From: Chrysomallon squamiferum | Lineage: Eukaryota; Mollusca; Gastropoda; Neomphalida; Peltospiridae | DNA: 64,000 nucleotides | Reading direction: 5' to 3' | Assembly: GCA_012295275.1 (NCBI GenBank) | Contig: CM022675.1 | Coordinates: 17,064,189-17,128,188 of the forward strand | Shown here: one piece after another, positions 12,697-24,400 of the stretch | Layout of the letters: each line of letters begins with the position of its first letter | Numbering within the stretch: position 1 is the first letter of the stretch | The notes under the pieces: model-generated | The model's input: the letters and a program-made list of their open reading frames with translations, nothing else | Database searches by the model: none | What the model was told of the DNA's origin: nothing | Position numbers and translations under genes: made by a program

Positions 12697-15600
12697 CACA
12701 CACTCATACATACTTATATGTATATACACACACACATATATATATACAAATCAAAAGGACACTAAAAACTTTCAAAGTAATTATAATACTGTTATGAACT
12801 GTCTTTATGTATACATATATATATGTACATTTTTCAATTAGCCATCATTTTTATTGTTATACTTTGTTTGAATAATATATAATTCATTAAAAACATGAAT
12901 ATAAACTGAAAATAAAAATATATAATAACATACAAACAAATAAGTTACCTTTATCATGGAAACAGCAATGGCATCTTTTCTCATATGACCAATCATCTGT
13001 TTGCACACACCACGTACAAACTGATGTGGTAGCACAAAAACCAAGATATCTGCATTTTTACATGCCACAGTTACATCGGGAATTGCAACCTACATAATAA
13101 TAATAATAGTAATAAAATCAAATATATATATGTGTGTGTTCATGTTTGTGTATGTGTGTGTGTGTATGTGTGTATATGTATGTATGTAGGTAACTGTCAA
13201 TATGTCAAACTAGTCATTTGGCCTAATGCCTGAAATGTTGGTTGGTGCTGGTTGGTGCTGTTTGACTTGCAATTCATCATTGTTATTCTTACGTCAAAGA
13301 CCAATGATTTAATACTGACAGTGTATAACTTACCTATTCAGATTTCAAGGAAAAGTTTAATCCTTACAAAACACATCACATTAGTGTTGAGCATTGGCTT
13401 CATTGATCAGCTTTATTTGGTGGTGTAAAATGTGGTAGCTCCTGATCATATTCATATTACTGTATATGTCAACCTGGGGGTTTCTGTAGACCACATTAAG
13501 AAAGATCTGTTTAAGAAGTATGAAACATGCAAAAGAGTGTACATTCAGAAGGAAGAGTATTAATTGATTATGGACCAGCTAAAGAAGATCTTTTTTAGCT
13601 CCAGGAAGAAAAACCACCACTAGTACTACCTCATGTACAAGTCTGAAATCCTGCAATTTGGAGACATGATTAACTGATCAAGAAGTGCCAGATGAAGACA
13701 GCCATCTGCACTACAGTTCCTTTGAAGACACCTTTGACATCATTAAGTGGGCATATGTTTCAACAGGCCATGGTGGATGTAACTTCAGAAAGCTGCTGGG
13801 AGAGACTGCAGATATTGATGTCAATGGACCATAACCTTGAACATCTGGAATTCTGAAAGGCAAACATTTCAGGAACCAGTTTGATGTGTGTCCTCAGAGA
13901 CTGCTATTGTTGGATGATGTGAACAGTATCATAGGAGTCATCTGCAGAATGACAAGGGTTTTTGAAATGCAATTGTAGGGGACAAAGAGGTGTCAAACAA
14001 AATTTTGCAAAAGTTTGAACTTCTGTATTATATAGAACTCTACTTGAACACATGTTTAATGTAGCTTTCAATCTTGCCACTGTGTAATGTTTTTAACAAA
14101 TGTACAGTCTTTATACACATCCACCAGACCAGTAACCCAAAACAGATAAATCATCATAGCAAATATCTAGACTATCTGCTAAATACAACAGTAAACATTT
14201 CAAGTTCACTGATGGATTTAAATAACTGTAAAACTCAAAATAAGCATAAGGTATATTTTGTTTTACAAAATATTATGTTTGAAATCCAAACAGAGCTACA
14301 ATCTGTTCCAGCTGCATCATTCTTTTTAACCTCAAACATCTACTACGATGTGGTGTTTATAAAACATAAATACACATGGAATGACATTGAATGACTGAAT
14401 TATCAAAATTATGTACGAAATGGTCTGAACTCACACAGTTTGGAGGGCAAGCACATTTGGCAATTGCAGTTCACAGGCTCTTGTGATTTGGCAAAAACAT
14501 TTCCAGCATGCACTGTGCACAGGAAATGGGTGATACATCTGTAAAAATAATTGTATAATGCTGCCATACAGCAGTAAAATTATTTATTTTGGAGAAAACA
14601 AATCCAAATCTGAATGGCTGAGTGCTTAAAAAAAAAAAAATGTGTCTGCATCACTGAAAAACAATCAGGACTCCGTAAAATACCTTGTAAGTGGCCATTC
14701 ATTTCAAACGCCACTGAAGACAGATACCAGTATAGATAATTTTGGGCAATTACAAGTCATTCTAATTCTTTTCATTCAGTCATTTTGCCTAATGACTATA
14801 GGTCTATTTTAGTTGTTTGGCCTAATTCCTGAATATGTTAGTCATCAGGCAAAGAGGCTAAATCCATAAACATTTCAGGCTTTGGCCAAATGATTACTTT
14901 GACATATTCTGATACTGACTGTAACATATATATATATATATATATAAATACACACACACATACATACATGTATAAATAATATATTATAAAGAGGAAATGT
15001 TATATTTGAATATACAGTTATAAGCAATTATATCTTATCAAATAAAATATAAATTTATTTCTTATCATGGCAGTTTCAACCAACCACATTTTCTGGAAGC
15101 TTAAATCCTGGTAAATATTTGACATTTTCATGTTCTGTGTTGACAATTTCAGTCAGTTTTCTACCGTTGATCATTTCCTCGTACATATACATGGGAACTT
15201 CATTTTCAAACTTGTCTTGAAATTTCTTTTGCTTTACATTGTGTCCTATAATTTTTGCTATGGCTGATCCCCTGTAAAAGAAATTGTATACTAGTATAAA
15301 AACTTTCACACCAAAGTGTGTCATTTTACTGATACATAGATTTCAAAATATTAAAAACTTGATTTTATAAACAGAATTAAAAATAATAATAATAATAAAT
15401 AATTAAAAAAACCATAAAATTTAAAAAAATAAGACAACTGATTTATATACAGTAATTTAAAAAAAAACAAAAAAAAAATGAATATTAAAAACAACACAAG
15501 ACAATAATATTATATACAACATCATCTGGTTATAAAGCCTGTTGGCATAGAATGAGATGCCATTATAAAACAAACAAAAAAAGTTGGCCGTTATATATAT

Positions 15601-16444
15601 TATTAAAACATTTAATTGCCTACTTGGTTCACAACATATTCTAAGCTAATTGCTTGTTATTAACATTGTAAATAATTAAGTTGTCTAATTGCTGTTATTA
15701 TTTCAGAACTCGGCAAATATACATTCAGAGAATACCAATTTGTTGTTGTCTAAACTGGTTTATCTGTGATTTCGAAGAGCTGAAATTTTACCAGTGATTC
15801 AAGAATTTTGTGAAGTGTTTACCACTTGTATATTTACAATTTAATCAGTGCTAATTTATAAAGTTACAGCTAAATCTTCTAACACTGATCTACGTTCTCG
15901 TATCAAAAAATTGTCAATTGTATTATCTAACACTAACAGATTCGATATTACTTTGATGTTACTGCTAGATTGATATCTGTTTAGTTAAGCCTAATTTCAG
16001 ACTGTTAAGTTCTGTGAATTTACCTACTTCAATTTAAGTTACCGAGTTATTATTTTATTATATGTGTGTGTGTGTGTGTGTTGTTTTTTTTTTTTTTTAT
16101 TCAAAATTCGTTTTTTTTGTTGTTGTTTTTTTTTATTATTATTATCGATGTTAGCAAGCAAAAATTTAGAAGAATATTTTCAAATCTTGTTTGGAAAACA
16201 TTTAACCTCAAAACAAACAAAAAGCTACATAATCTACAAATTAAGCAAATAAACCAAATACTGAAATAGCAAATGGCAAGGCCAAAGTTCAGTACTGAAT
16301 ACCGTTCAAGGTGATCGCAGGGGAATTCCGGCGGCACTGTTGAATAACATAAGCACAAGTCTTTGTGAATTTAAAAATGAAAATGTGACAAAATAAAACG
16401 TACCAATTACCCGAACCAACGATGCAAATTCTTTTGGGAGCCAT
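7301..16444 (-). CDS. GPD1: glycerol-3-phosphate dehydrogenase [NAD+], cytosolic (GPD1-like)
   Basis: Interconverts dihydroxyacetone phosphate and sn-glycerol 3-phosphate with NADH (glycerophosphate shuttle, glycerolipid supply). Nine coding exons in transcript order: 16404-16444, 15085-15271, 12949-13089, 12432-12570, 11813-11925, 10693-10813, 10140-10249, 7832-7938, 7301-7397; 1056 nt, 351 aa, against 349 aa in human GPD1. The ATG opens [17 protein letters not shown], whose GxGxxG is the NAD-binding loop (residues 10-15). Also visible are LPHQF (about 100), [10 protein letters not shown], the catalytic Lys in [13 protein letters not shown] (K207), [14 protein letters not shown], and [13 protein letters not shown] (about 261-273; phosphate and substrate contacts). 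It ends in EHPEHL. Exon 7 joins exon 8 only through a GC donor. Introns carry a dispersed repeat and a degraded TIR transposon. No signal peptide, so cytosolic. 5' UTR extent unknown. Confidence 0.96.
8609..8639. repeat. (CA)n microsatellite
   Basis: About 15 CA units in a GPD1-like intron between exons 7 and 8. The rest of that 2.2 kb intron (7939-10139) is AT-rich with nothing else I recognise. Confidence 0.9.
11176..11736 (+). repeat. dispersed repeat, copy A (unidentified family)
   Basis: This stretch in the GPD1-like intron between exons 5 and 6 is clearly homologous to the reverse complement of 29516-30032. Shared blocks include GCCAATTTTTCAACT, TTTTTGAATG, GATAGGGTGTA, TGCAATTAACCTGTGTCA, TATCTTGGTTCCCC-like, CTCTAGTGGATAGATA and TACCCTAGACTGAGCC. 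Small indels and substitutions separate the copies, with high overall similarity by eye. No open frame and no clear terminal inverted repeats or target duplication, so the class (SINE, MITE, LTR fragment, other) is undetermined. Confidence 0.8.
12653..12747. repeat. compound (TA)n/(CA)n microsatellite
   Basis: Pure TA run at about 12653-12692 followed by mixed TACA/CA/TA units, in the intron between GPD1-like exons 3 and 4. Confidence 0.85.
13190..14925 (+). mobile_element. degraded TIR transposon with KRBA2/Ginger-like integrase remnant
   Basis: The ends are inverted copies: from about 13201 the left end reads ATATGTCAAACTAGTCATTT, GGCC and then GCCTGAAATGTT; the right end (14868-14925, reverse complement) reads ATATGTCAAAGTAATCATTT, GGCC and GCCTGAAATGTT. 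The element fills most of the 1995-nt intron between GPD1-like exons 2 and 3. Inside, on the plus strand, about 13490-13561 reads [20 protein letters not shown] and 13720-13804 reads [18 protein letters not shown], resembling the region before and at the GHGG zinc-binding segment of KRBA2-like integrases. Frames are broken by stops and shifts, so it is dead. Family assignment is from remembered motifs and tentative; the inverted ends are seen directly. Exact termini and target duplication are blurred by flanking TG/TA microsatellites. Confidence 0.55.
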
Positions 16445-16493
16445 TATAAAATTTGACTGGACCTGAAGCAAAGAACAACTTTTTCTGGCTTGA

Positions 16494-16520
16494 AAAACGG
16501 AAGGGACATAACTCCGTTTT
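16494..16520 (-). other. hairpin in the GPD1-like leader region
   Basis: Perfect 8-bp inverted repeat AAAACGGA (16494-16501) and TCCGTTTT (16513-16520) around an 11-nt loop. It lies 50-76 nt upstream of the GPD1-like ATG on the gene strand, so it may be part of the 5' UTR. Function unknown. Confidence 0.4.
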
Positions 16521-16760
16521 AAAAAACATACAGCGGCAGTAACTTCTTTGCACTAAGCAGTGATTCGGGGGGGGGGGAATAAATAAATAAGAAAGGAAAA
16601 AACAAAGAAAGAAAAGGAGAAAAAGGAAAAAAAGAAAAGAAAAAATTAAAAATAATCTGGGCGCGTTAGTTTGAATCTGTTATTTGTTTAAAAATAAAAT
16701 AATTTAATAATAAATTAAGTGGATTATATTTAGATAGCCGTACTTAGTTGCAGATTTTTT

Positions 16761-16791
16761 TTAAAGAGCCAGCTTATTACTAATTATTAAT

Positions 16792-16873
<82 letters not shown>

Positions 16874-16927
16874 GATAGATAGATAGGTAGATTATAATTA
16901 ATAATTAGTAATAAGCTGGATCTTTAA
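16761..16927. repeat. long palindrome with microsatellite loop
   Basis: A 34-nt arm at 16761-16794 is repeated as its reverse complement at 16894-16927 with one mismatch (core CCAGCTTATTACTAATTATT). The 99-nt loop is (TA)n-(GT)n-(TA)n-(GATA)n. The left end of the pogo-like MITE begins 20 bp beyond the right arm. Confidence 0.85.
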
Positions 16928-16946
16928 TAAAATATATTTACAAATA

Positions 16947-17838
16947 CAGTATTCCCTCGCTATTCGCGGGGGTTACGTTCTTTACCCCCCCGCGAATAGC
17001 GAAAAACCGCGAATATTGGATGCAGTTTTAAAACGTCTATTATGAGATTATATACGGTACTAAATGCTTCCCAAACACTTTCTAAAGACACTCTTACTCA
17101 TTAATACAGTAATAATGTAGTAATATTGCATGCAGTTATGTATTTCACTAATGTAGTAATGATAATGTAAACACATTTTAATTTTGTGCTGAAACAATAT
17201 TTTAATCAGAAAGAAACGTAAGTACAGGAGGACAGTAACACCGCATAGCATAGTTACCCATACTGTATTACTGTACCGTAAAGTCATTTTCTATGCGTAC
17301 AACATATGTATTAGAATTGACAGAAAGTGGAACAAATTTAAAGGCAAACAGACAGATAAATACAGTACGCACAGTTCAGGTAATAATAATACAATTCAGT
17401 AATAATATGCAATTAAAAACATTATTAATACACGGTCACAAAAAATATGCACTGTACATACAGTGTATACATTTATAAAAAAATACGTACTTTATTGCAA
17501 TAATAATTGAACAAATTTGATATTGTTTGTGCTGTCACCAATAACGAATGATAATAAAATGATGATGAAATTTGCAGTGCCATACGATGATGATGCTAAC
17601 ACTAATGTACAGTATGGCACAGCTTAGCTGCTGCTTTGCAGCACTTTAGGTAATTATTCCTACTCTTCAGGCACTTAAGTCTCTATGACCTACAAAAACC
17701 CGGTTTACCGAACATTTGTTTTTATGACGTTATGACGCTAGCCTGGTATACCAGCATACGATGCGATAGGATTAAGAGCCTAACCCGCGAATATGCGGGG
17801 CCGCGAATGGGGAACCGCGAACAGGTGAGGGTATACTG
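16947..17838. mobile_element. pogo/Tigger-like MITE (non-autonomous)
   Basis: The left end reads CAGTATTCCCTCGCTATTCG; the right end, reverse complemented, reads CAGTATACCCTCACCTGTTC and continues CGCGG. Both are flanked by TA (16945-16946 and 17839-17840), the target duplication of Tc1/mariner/pogo elements. Sub-terminal GC-rich hairpins (CTATTCGCGGGGG pairing with CCCCCGCGAATAG near 16966-17000) and TTCGCGG motifs occur at both ends. The 892-bp interior has no transposase. The CAGT...CCCTCG.TATTCGCGG end is typical of Tigger-type elements (family knowledge). Confidence 0.75.
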
Positions 17839-17840
17839 TA

Positions 17841-18801
17841 CTAAGTACGTTATTTCAGTTGCCGTGAAATGGAGATTTATACCCACACCACCCACACACA
17901 GAGTAGATAATTAAAACATAATTTATACAAATAAAGACGTAACAAGCTGTCGCCATGCGACAATTATGATTAGCAAAGAGTGATCGTTTTTGTTCAGCTT
18001 TCCCAGATATAAAAGTAGTTGTTGAGACAGCTGATAAATCAGTTGTTGGGAATTAACTGGCGCTGCCTGTGATCCAATAGGTGTAATGAATAAGATGAAT
18101 TCTACAACCAATGACACCTTAAAACTAAGCTCAAATGTTATTAATAGACTAAAAATGTAATAGTAATAGATAGATAGATAATGTTAACAGCATGGAAATC
18201 GTGTGTTTAAGTGTACCATGCCCTTTTCAATTCTGACAGAATACGAATAAATATGATAATCGATTAATGTAATGCATATGTGTTTCAAATTAAAAAATAT
18301 ATATTACACAGAAGGTTATTAAATATGTAGCGAAATAATATGTTTTGCGAGCCTTAATAAAGAAACGCCCAGAAATGGTAGTACACTGCGTCAACAAGCG
18401 ATTATTGAGATAAAAGAATACACAGAAGTGTGGAAGGCCACTAAAAGCGAAATAAAGGAGGACATCAGGTAACGCAACCAAGAGATCTTAACAGAAACTT
18501 CAAGGAACCTGAGAAAAGCTGACTGAATACATGCACTGCAGAGAAATCCAAAATCCGCACAACACAAAACAATTAGAACTATATAACAAAGAAAAGAGGA
18601 GGCTACCATTATTCACTCTCAGGTACTTAAACATGAAAAATGGTAAGGAAGCTGGAATAGAAGATGCCATCTCGAAGGCAGTTAGTTAAGCTGTAATCCA
18701 AAAGCTTATTGCAAAGACGAATTCCAACTGCAAGATAATATAAATACAAATCCGCCCACCATAAAACAAATTTTCGTTCTAAACATAGAATAAGCAATAA
18801 C

Positions 18802-18841
<40 letters not shown>

Positions 18842-18919
18842 TATTAATTTGTTGTGGTTGTTTGCAATATATACTCCGTGTATTTAAGGGAAATATTTTT
18901 GCAAACAAAATCATTATTT
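17841..18919. other. intergenic spacer, no gene recognised
   Basis: Part of the divergent spacer between the GPD1-like and TAX1BP1-like genes. It contains a GATA run near 18168-18180 and an (ATT)n microsatellite at 18802-18842. Short open frames lack splice or homology support. A purine-rich stretch at 18330-18720 is less AT-rich than its surroundings and could be an old element, but I cannot name it. Confidence 0.5.
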
Positions 18920-19132
18920 TTCGGAGGTCATGTTCCCGAAGTTGTCGGTCGTTAGATCATAACGACGTCGTAAAATGGCTCGAACGACAACATGACGACT
19001 GTTAGCCGAGAGTGTCGTTTACTTGTCGATACGATGTCGTTTGAAGTCTATCGTAATAAAAATAGAGTAACCGCAGTGTTGTTACTGCGTTTATTACCCA
19101 TGAGATGTTTGTTTTGTGCAGCGCCTAGCCAG
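18920..19132 (+). promoter_or_regulatory. putative TAX1BP1-like promoter and untranslated first exon
   Basis: This block stands out from the AT-rich spacer by many CpGs and repeated TCGTT/AACGA motifs. It ends in a good donor, CAG then GTGCGT (exon end about 19132), that could splice to the acceptor TTTATTTTCAG just before 21462, which sits 15 nt upstream of the TAX1BP1-like ATG. The 5' exon boundary and transcription start are not visible. Inference from composition and splice signals only. The 2.3 kb from 19133 to 21461 would then be intron 1; I see only a T-rich run (20195-20233) there. Confidence 0.4.
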
Positions 19133-21476
19133 GTGCGTAATTTTGGACTCTGAATACAAAATTGCTGGACAGATGCATTTTTTATATGAATTTTGTTGAT
19201 TACATTGTACTTTATTACAGAACATTGTATTCATATTAAGCTCAGTACATCATTTATGTGTTAAAACTTACAAGACAACAACATACATTGTCTGTTTCTG
19301 TTAACTGTTACCTTGGCAGTTTTTAACCGATGTTTATTTATCCAAGCAAGTTTGGTGTGTAAAGTATAATGAGTGTTTTATTCTGTTTATATTGTTTATA
19401 CTTAAATCCTGCCCTGTGACAGTGTTATAATGTTAATAACATTCTGATTACATTAACTCCCTCTGCTTAAATCTAAAACGGTTTTCTGACATAGATAAAA
19501 GATAAATATTCATGATATTTACATGTATGCTCACTTGTCGAATATATAATATACAAAGCTAAGATTTATGATCTTTTATTATAGTAAAAATACTGTAATT
19601 TATATTACATCTAACTTTATTCTGCATATAATTCAAGTTTATTTTCTTTGAAAACTATTACTGTCATACAACGGATTTTCCTGCATAATTTCCATGAAAC
19701 TAATTCAGACATGAAATTATCTAAATGGTATAGTAACAGATTTTAAATCATATTATTATGAATGAACAGTGGCCACTTGCAAAACTGTAAACTGCTTATA
19801 TTGTGTCCGCAGAAAAATGTCAAACGTTTCAATGATAATTTCTTATATTAAAAACTATCTACTCAAGTTAGAAAAAAAGAAAAGAAAAAAATGTCGAAAA
19901 ATTCCGCTTTTTCAGCTGCATTTAATGATTTTAGTAACTGTATTATAAATAACCATAAATCAGCAATTGCAAAATTTTATACAGAATATTATCAAAACTA
20001 GCTAAAAGTGATCGAATGTTTTTTTGTTTCCCCCAATGTGGATATGGGGGCAAATTCGTCCTGTCTCGTGGACTAATAGTCTTTTACAAAGTAAGCATGG
20101 CTGTCAAATTAAAGTATTTGGTCCAGAAACGAAGACCAAAATTTCATATCCAGGATCTGTAAGCAGATGATGCTAGCGGTTATTAGCATACATTCTTTTT
20201 TCTTCTTCTTCTTCTTTTTTTTTTTTTTTTTTAAAATGAATTATTCAGAATGCGCAGTGCATATCGTGTTTGGTTACAACAGGGCCGGACCTGTTGTTCA
20301 TAAACCGATTCATAACAACACGTTCGAGATCATGAACATTTTGTCAACATGTTAATGATATGGTTATACGTAACGATAGGATAGGGAACATGGTCCCTGA
20401 ACCACACATAAACTATTTCTATGCGAATCTAGCGCAATTTGCGTATGAAGTTTAAGATTAACATATGAACTTTACCGAATGGTAAATGTCCAATCAAAAT
20501 AACTTCCGTATTGTTTATACTACTGATACAAACGATATTTTCATTATTCAAATAGCACATCTGTAATATTACTAATAAGTAATAAAATATCATAACAATT
20601 ATATCATAATTAATTTTATTTTTGTTGCACAGATTTTTTTTCATAAAATATGTAGGGATTTTATTAACATTTATCCTATATTTATATATACATTGAATAA
20701 ATAATATTACAGTATTACAAGTAGTATCTTTGACATCACGTAAACAAAAATAGAAACATTAACTCTTTCGAGAAGTGTAAGAGTTGATTGTATTTTTTCG
20801 ATTTCTTTCATCAAAAGGATATATTAAGCTTCCTGGTCATGACTTTTGATAATTAATTTTTAAATCTAGAAAGTAAGTAAAATCGTATATCTTAACCAAA
20901 TTCTGTCTTTACCTGAGTTTTATAAATATAATTATGACAAATCAGCAAATATGGCCTCCATTTTTATTTTGTAAGTTTCGGTTTCCCTGAATGACATTTG
21001 TTACATTTTGTAGATAATAATTGTAGGTGTTTTCCTTTAATCATTATGTTTCTTGGTCATTCCCAAGGTATTAATAAAATAATGCGTTAACGTAATAATA
21101 TCAAAAACTATTAATGCTTCATTACTTTATAATTTATATACATTTTAAATAATGGTTATGATGAAAAAGAAACCGACACAGGCGACCAGATTAATAACTT
21201 ACCCTATTCTGTGTACGAAAGTAATCAATAAATAAAATGTTATAATAAATACATACATACATTGAATGTATTGTTAATGATTTTCAAAAATATGGAGGCG
21301 ATATTTTGTATAAAAATAAACATGAAGCGTTTTCTTTCCTATGAACAGTTTCTGGTGTACATTTCCAAATTTGGACTTTATTTGTCTGAGAACAGATCAT
21401 AGACGGGAACATGTAATTTAAAGTGAATTTTCAGTATTTTATTTTATGTATTTATTTTCAGTTTGAGAGTATCGTA

Positions 21477-24400
21477 ATGGAAGAGAATCAACAAACTGAT
21501 GTCAGTCCATCGTTATCAGAAGCAAAGTTTCACAGATCAGAATTTGCGTCAGTTGTGTTTCACAATGTTGCTGAAATCTACCCAGTTGATGCTCATGTGG
21601 ATTGTATGTATACAATCACAGCTGATATGACAGCCACCTCCAGTGACTGGGTTGGGCTGTATAAAGTTGGATGGATATCAGCTAAAGATTATATTTACTA
21701 TGAGTGGGCACCACTTCCTAAAGATTACCAACCCAGGAAGGAAGCTGAAGGGGAAATTTTGTTTCAGGGTATTTATGTTATTATACCTCTTGTATGTTGT
21801 TAATTTTATTAAATTTTATTTATTATTCTTTACAAATTAAGGTTGACTTATTCTTTAAATTCTTTAATACCTTAATGAGAGTTATACCCCCAGTGTTTTT
21901 TTCTAAATGTACAGTGTTTGTTGTCACACTTAAGGCATTTTTAGGGACAGTTAACAAGGTACATAATGCAATTTCTTTTAATTGTGTTCATTATTATTTT
22001 AAAAAATATGACTTAAAGGTGTTTTCAGGTATCTTTAAAGTTTAGTGATAGGATCATAGGTACATTACACTAGTTTTATGTACTTGTCATTTTTTAAAGG
22101 TATTATGTCCAGTTCATATCAAAAACCAGGTTATGAACCAATTAATGATGTATGGGAACCAATTAATGATGTATGGCAGATTATGGCTAGTAAGTTAAAT
22201 AAATAAAAAATAGTATGTAGAAAAAAGAAGGGAATCAAAAAAAAAAAAAAAAAAAAGGAAACTCTAACACTGACTTTAACTATGATTAAAATACCTGTTG
22301 TGTATTTATGAATTTTGAAATAGCTCATCACATCACATTAATAATATATTACTTTATCCAACTGCAGCACATACTCTTCCAAAAGAAGATGGCGAGTTTT
22401 ACCAGTTCTGTTATGTATCAAGTTCTGGACAAGTTCGAGGTGCAAGCACGCCATTCCAGTTCAGACAGCCTAGTGCTGATGACTTTGTAGAATTTGAGGA
22501 AGAGGAAATGGATTTGCTTGTGATCCGTTCAAAGACAGCTGTTCTCATGGAGAACCTTGAGAAAGTTGAGCAAGAGAATAAAAAACTAAAGCAGGTAAAA
22601 CTCTTAGTTTTTTAATTTGGAGCAGAATAGAAATTGTTCATTGGCATTTTGATACCGTCATTCAAGTCTGTTTTTTCTGGAAAGGGAAATATATAACAGA
22701 TTATATAAATAAACAACAGTAAATAAATTTATGTTAATATGTTTATCATACATGTATAAACTAACTCATTTTTATATTATAAAAACATTGACAGACTTGA
22801 AAGATAATTCAGCTTGTTATGATAAATACACTGAAATATATGCACAGATAAACAGAAGTATTCATGAGCAGCATACATTATACTGTTATAAATACATAGT
22901 ATAATAATTAAACTCACTTTAATCACTCTCTACGCACAATTAGAGACTGTTGCAGAAAACAATTGTTATTTTGTTTTCCCTGACAGGTTAAAGAAAAGAT
23001 GGAGGAAGAACTGAATAGTTTGGTTGACAAAGTGAAAACAGTGAACAAGGCTCTGGATAAAGAAAAAGCTCAGAAGGAAGAACTGAATGTTATGTTACAT
23101 GCTGCTGAAACTAAACTTGATGAAATGTTTTCTGAGTCAAATGACATGATCATGTTGCATGATGAACTGGTAGAAAAGGTCAAAGATCTTAGCAAGGTCA
23201 GGCACACATGCATGCAAACACACGCATTCACTTGCATACATGCACATATGCCATTGTTCTTTTGGTATTATTTTGTATAAAATGACATAGTAATAAATTA
23301 GAAATTTGATACAGATATTTTCATCAAATATTTTATAACTGTTTTCAGGCCATCTGTTCAAACAACTGATTATGCTATTAAACATTTTATTTATTTTCTC
23401 TTCCTAACACTTTATTTATTATTTTAGTTTTTCATTTTCCAACACAATATATGTTTATTAGATCTTTGAGACAGTTTGGATTCCAAACATGTTCAAGAAA
23501 AGAAAGTAAATAATAATGTTTATTTATTTTAGAGCAAAAAGGAGGCTGAAACAACTTTAACGCAGAAACAAGAAGAGTTGTTAAACCTGCAGATGAAACT
23601 GAAAATTCTTCAGAGTGAGAAAGATGAACTTGATGGGAAGAACAAGACCATTACAGAGGAAATGAACCTGTATAAGGTATGTACTGTATTATTGCATTTG
23701 CAAAATTACTTATTTTATCAGTTAAACATAAATTTTCTGTTTGTATTGTTCATCTATTTGTTATCCCTTTCTTAAAAAGGTGAATTAGACATATACCTGG
23801 ATTTTATGCTCTAGGACCTCTAGCTTCTATTAGAAACACCAGATTTTGATTGGACTTATTTAGGTCAATGATTAGAAAATCTGACAGAAACTTTGAGACA
23901 GCAGAATTGTTTGACTGTATAATGTTATATTGTTATACAATATACACTTAAGCTTCTTTGGTATTTCTCTTTTTAGAATATCAGCAGAATTATTTGATTT
24001 TAATGGATCAGGTTGCAAGATAAAAAAATCTATACAAAAATACTGTTAACAATATAAAGTGGTTTATAATAGTTAAAACAAATTTCTTCAGTTTAAATGT
24101 TTTTTTAATTTCTTCATTACTTTTTGTTGAATATGTATCAGACTCACCTGTCCAAATCTGAGAGTTCCGCCACAGAGTATGTTCATGAGATCGAGGTACT
24201 CAGTGGGAGAATAGATGAATACAGTGCCACAGTGACTGAACTTCAAGGAAAACTTGAGATGAATGAACAAGTGGTTGCCAGCAGTCGAGAGGAAATCTGT
24301 GCTCTCAAGTCACAGCTTCATCAAGAGATGCAGAAGTTTGAAAACCAAGTCAGTGTTACACAGTCAGAAAAGGTATACACAATAAAGATTAGTTATATTA

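Noticed and set aside
14074-14394. 106-codon plus-strand open frame in the GPD1 intron
   Set aside because: Lies inside the TIR element relic, low-complexity translation, no match to the integrase order and no splice context.
18330-18720. Possible reverse-transcriptase (LINE) remnant
   Set aside because: A fragment resembling KNGKEAGI-like RT wording appears once, but no YADD box or other ordered motif follows; too weak to call.
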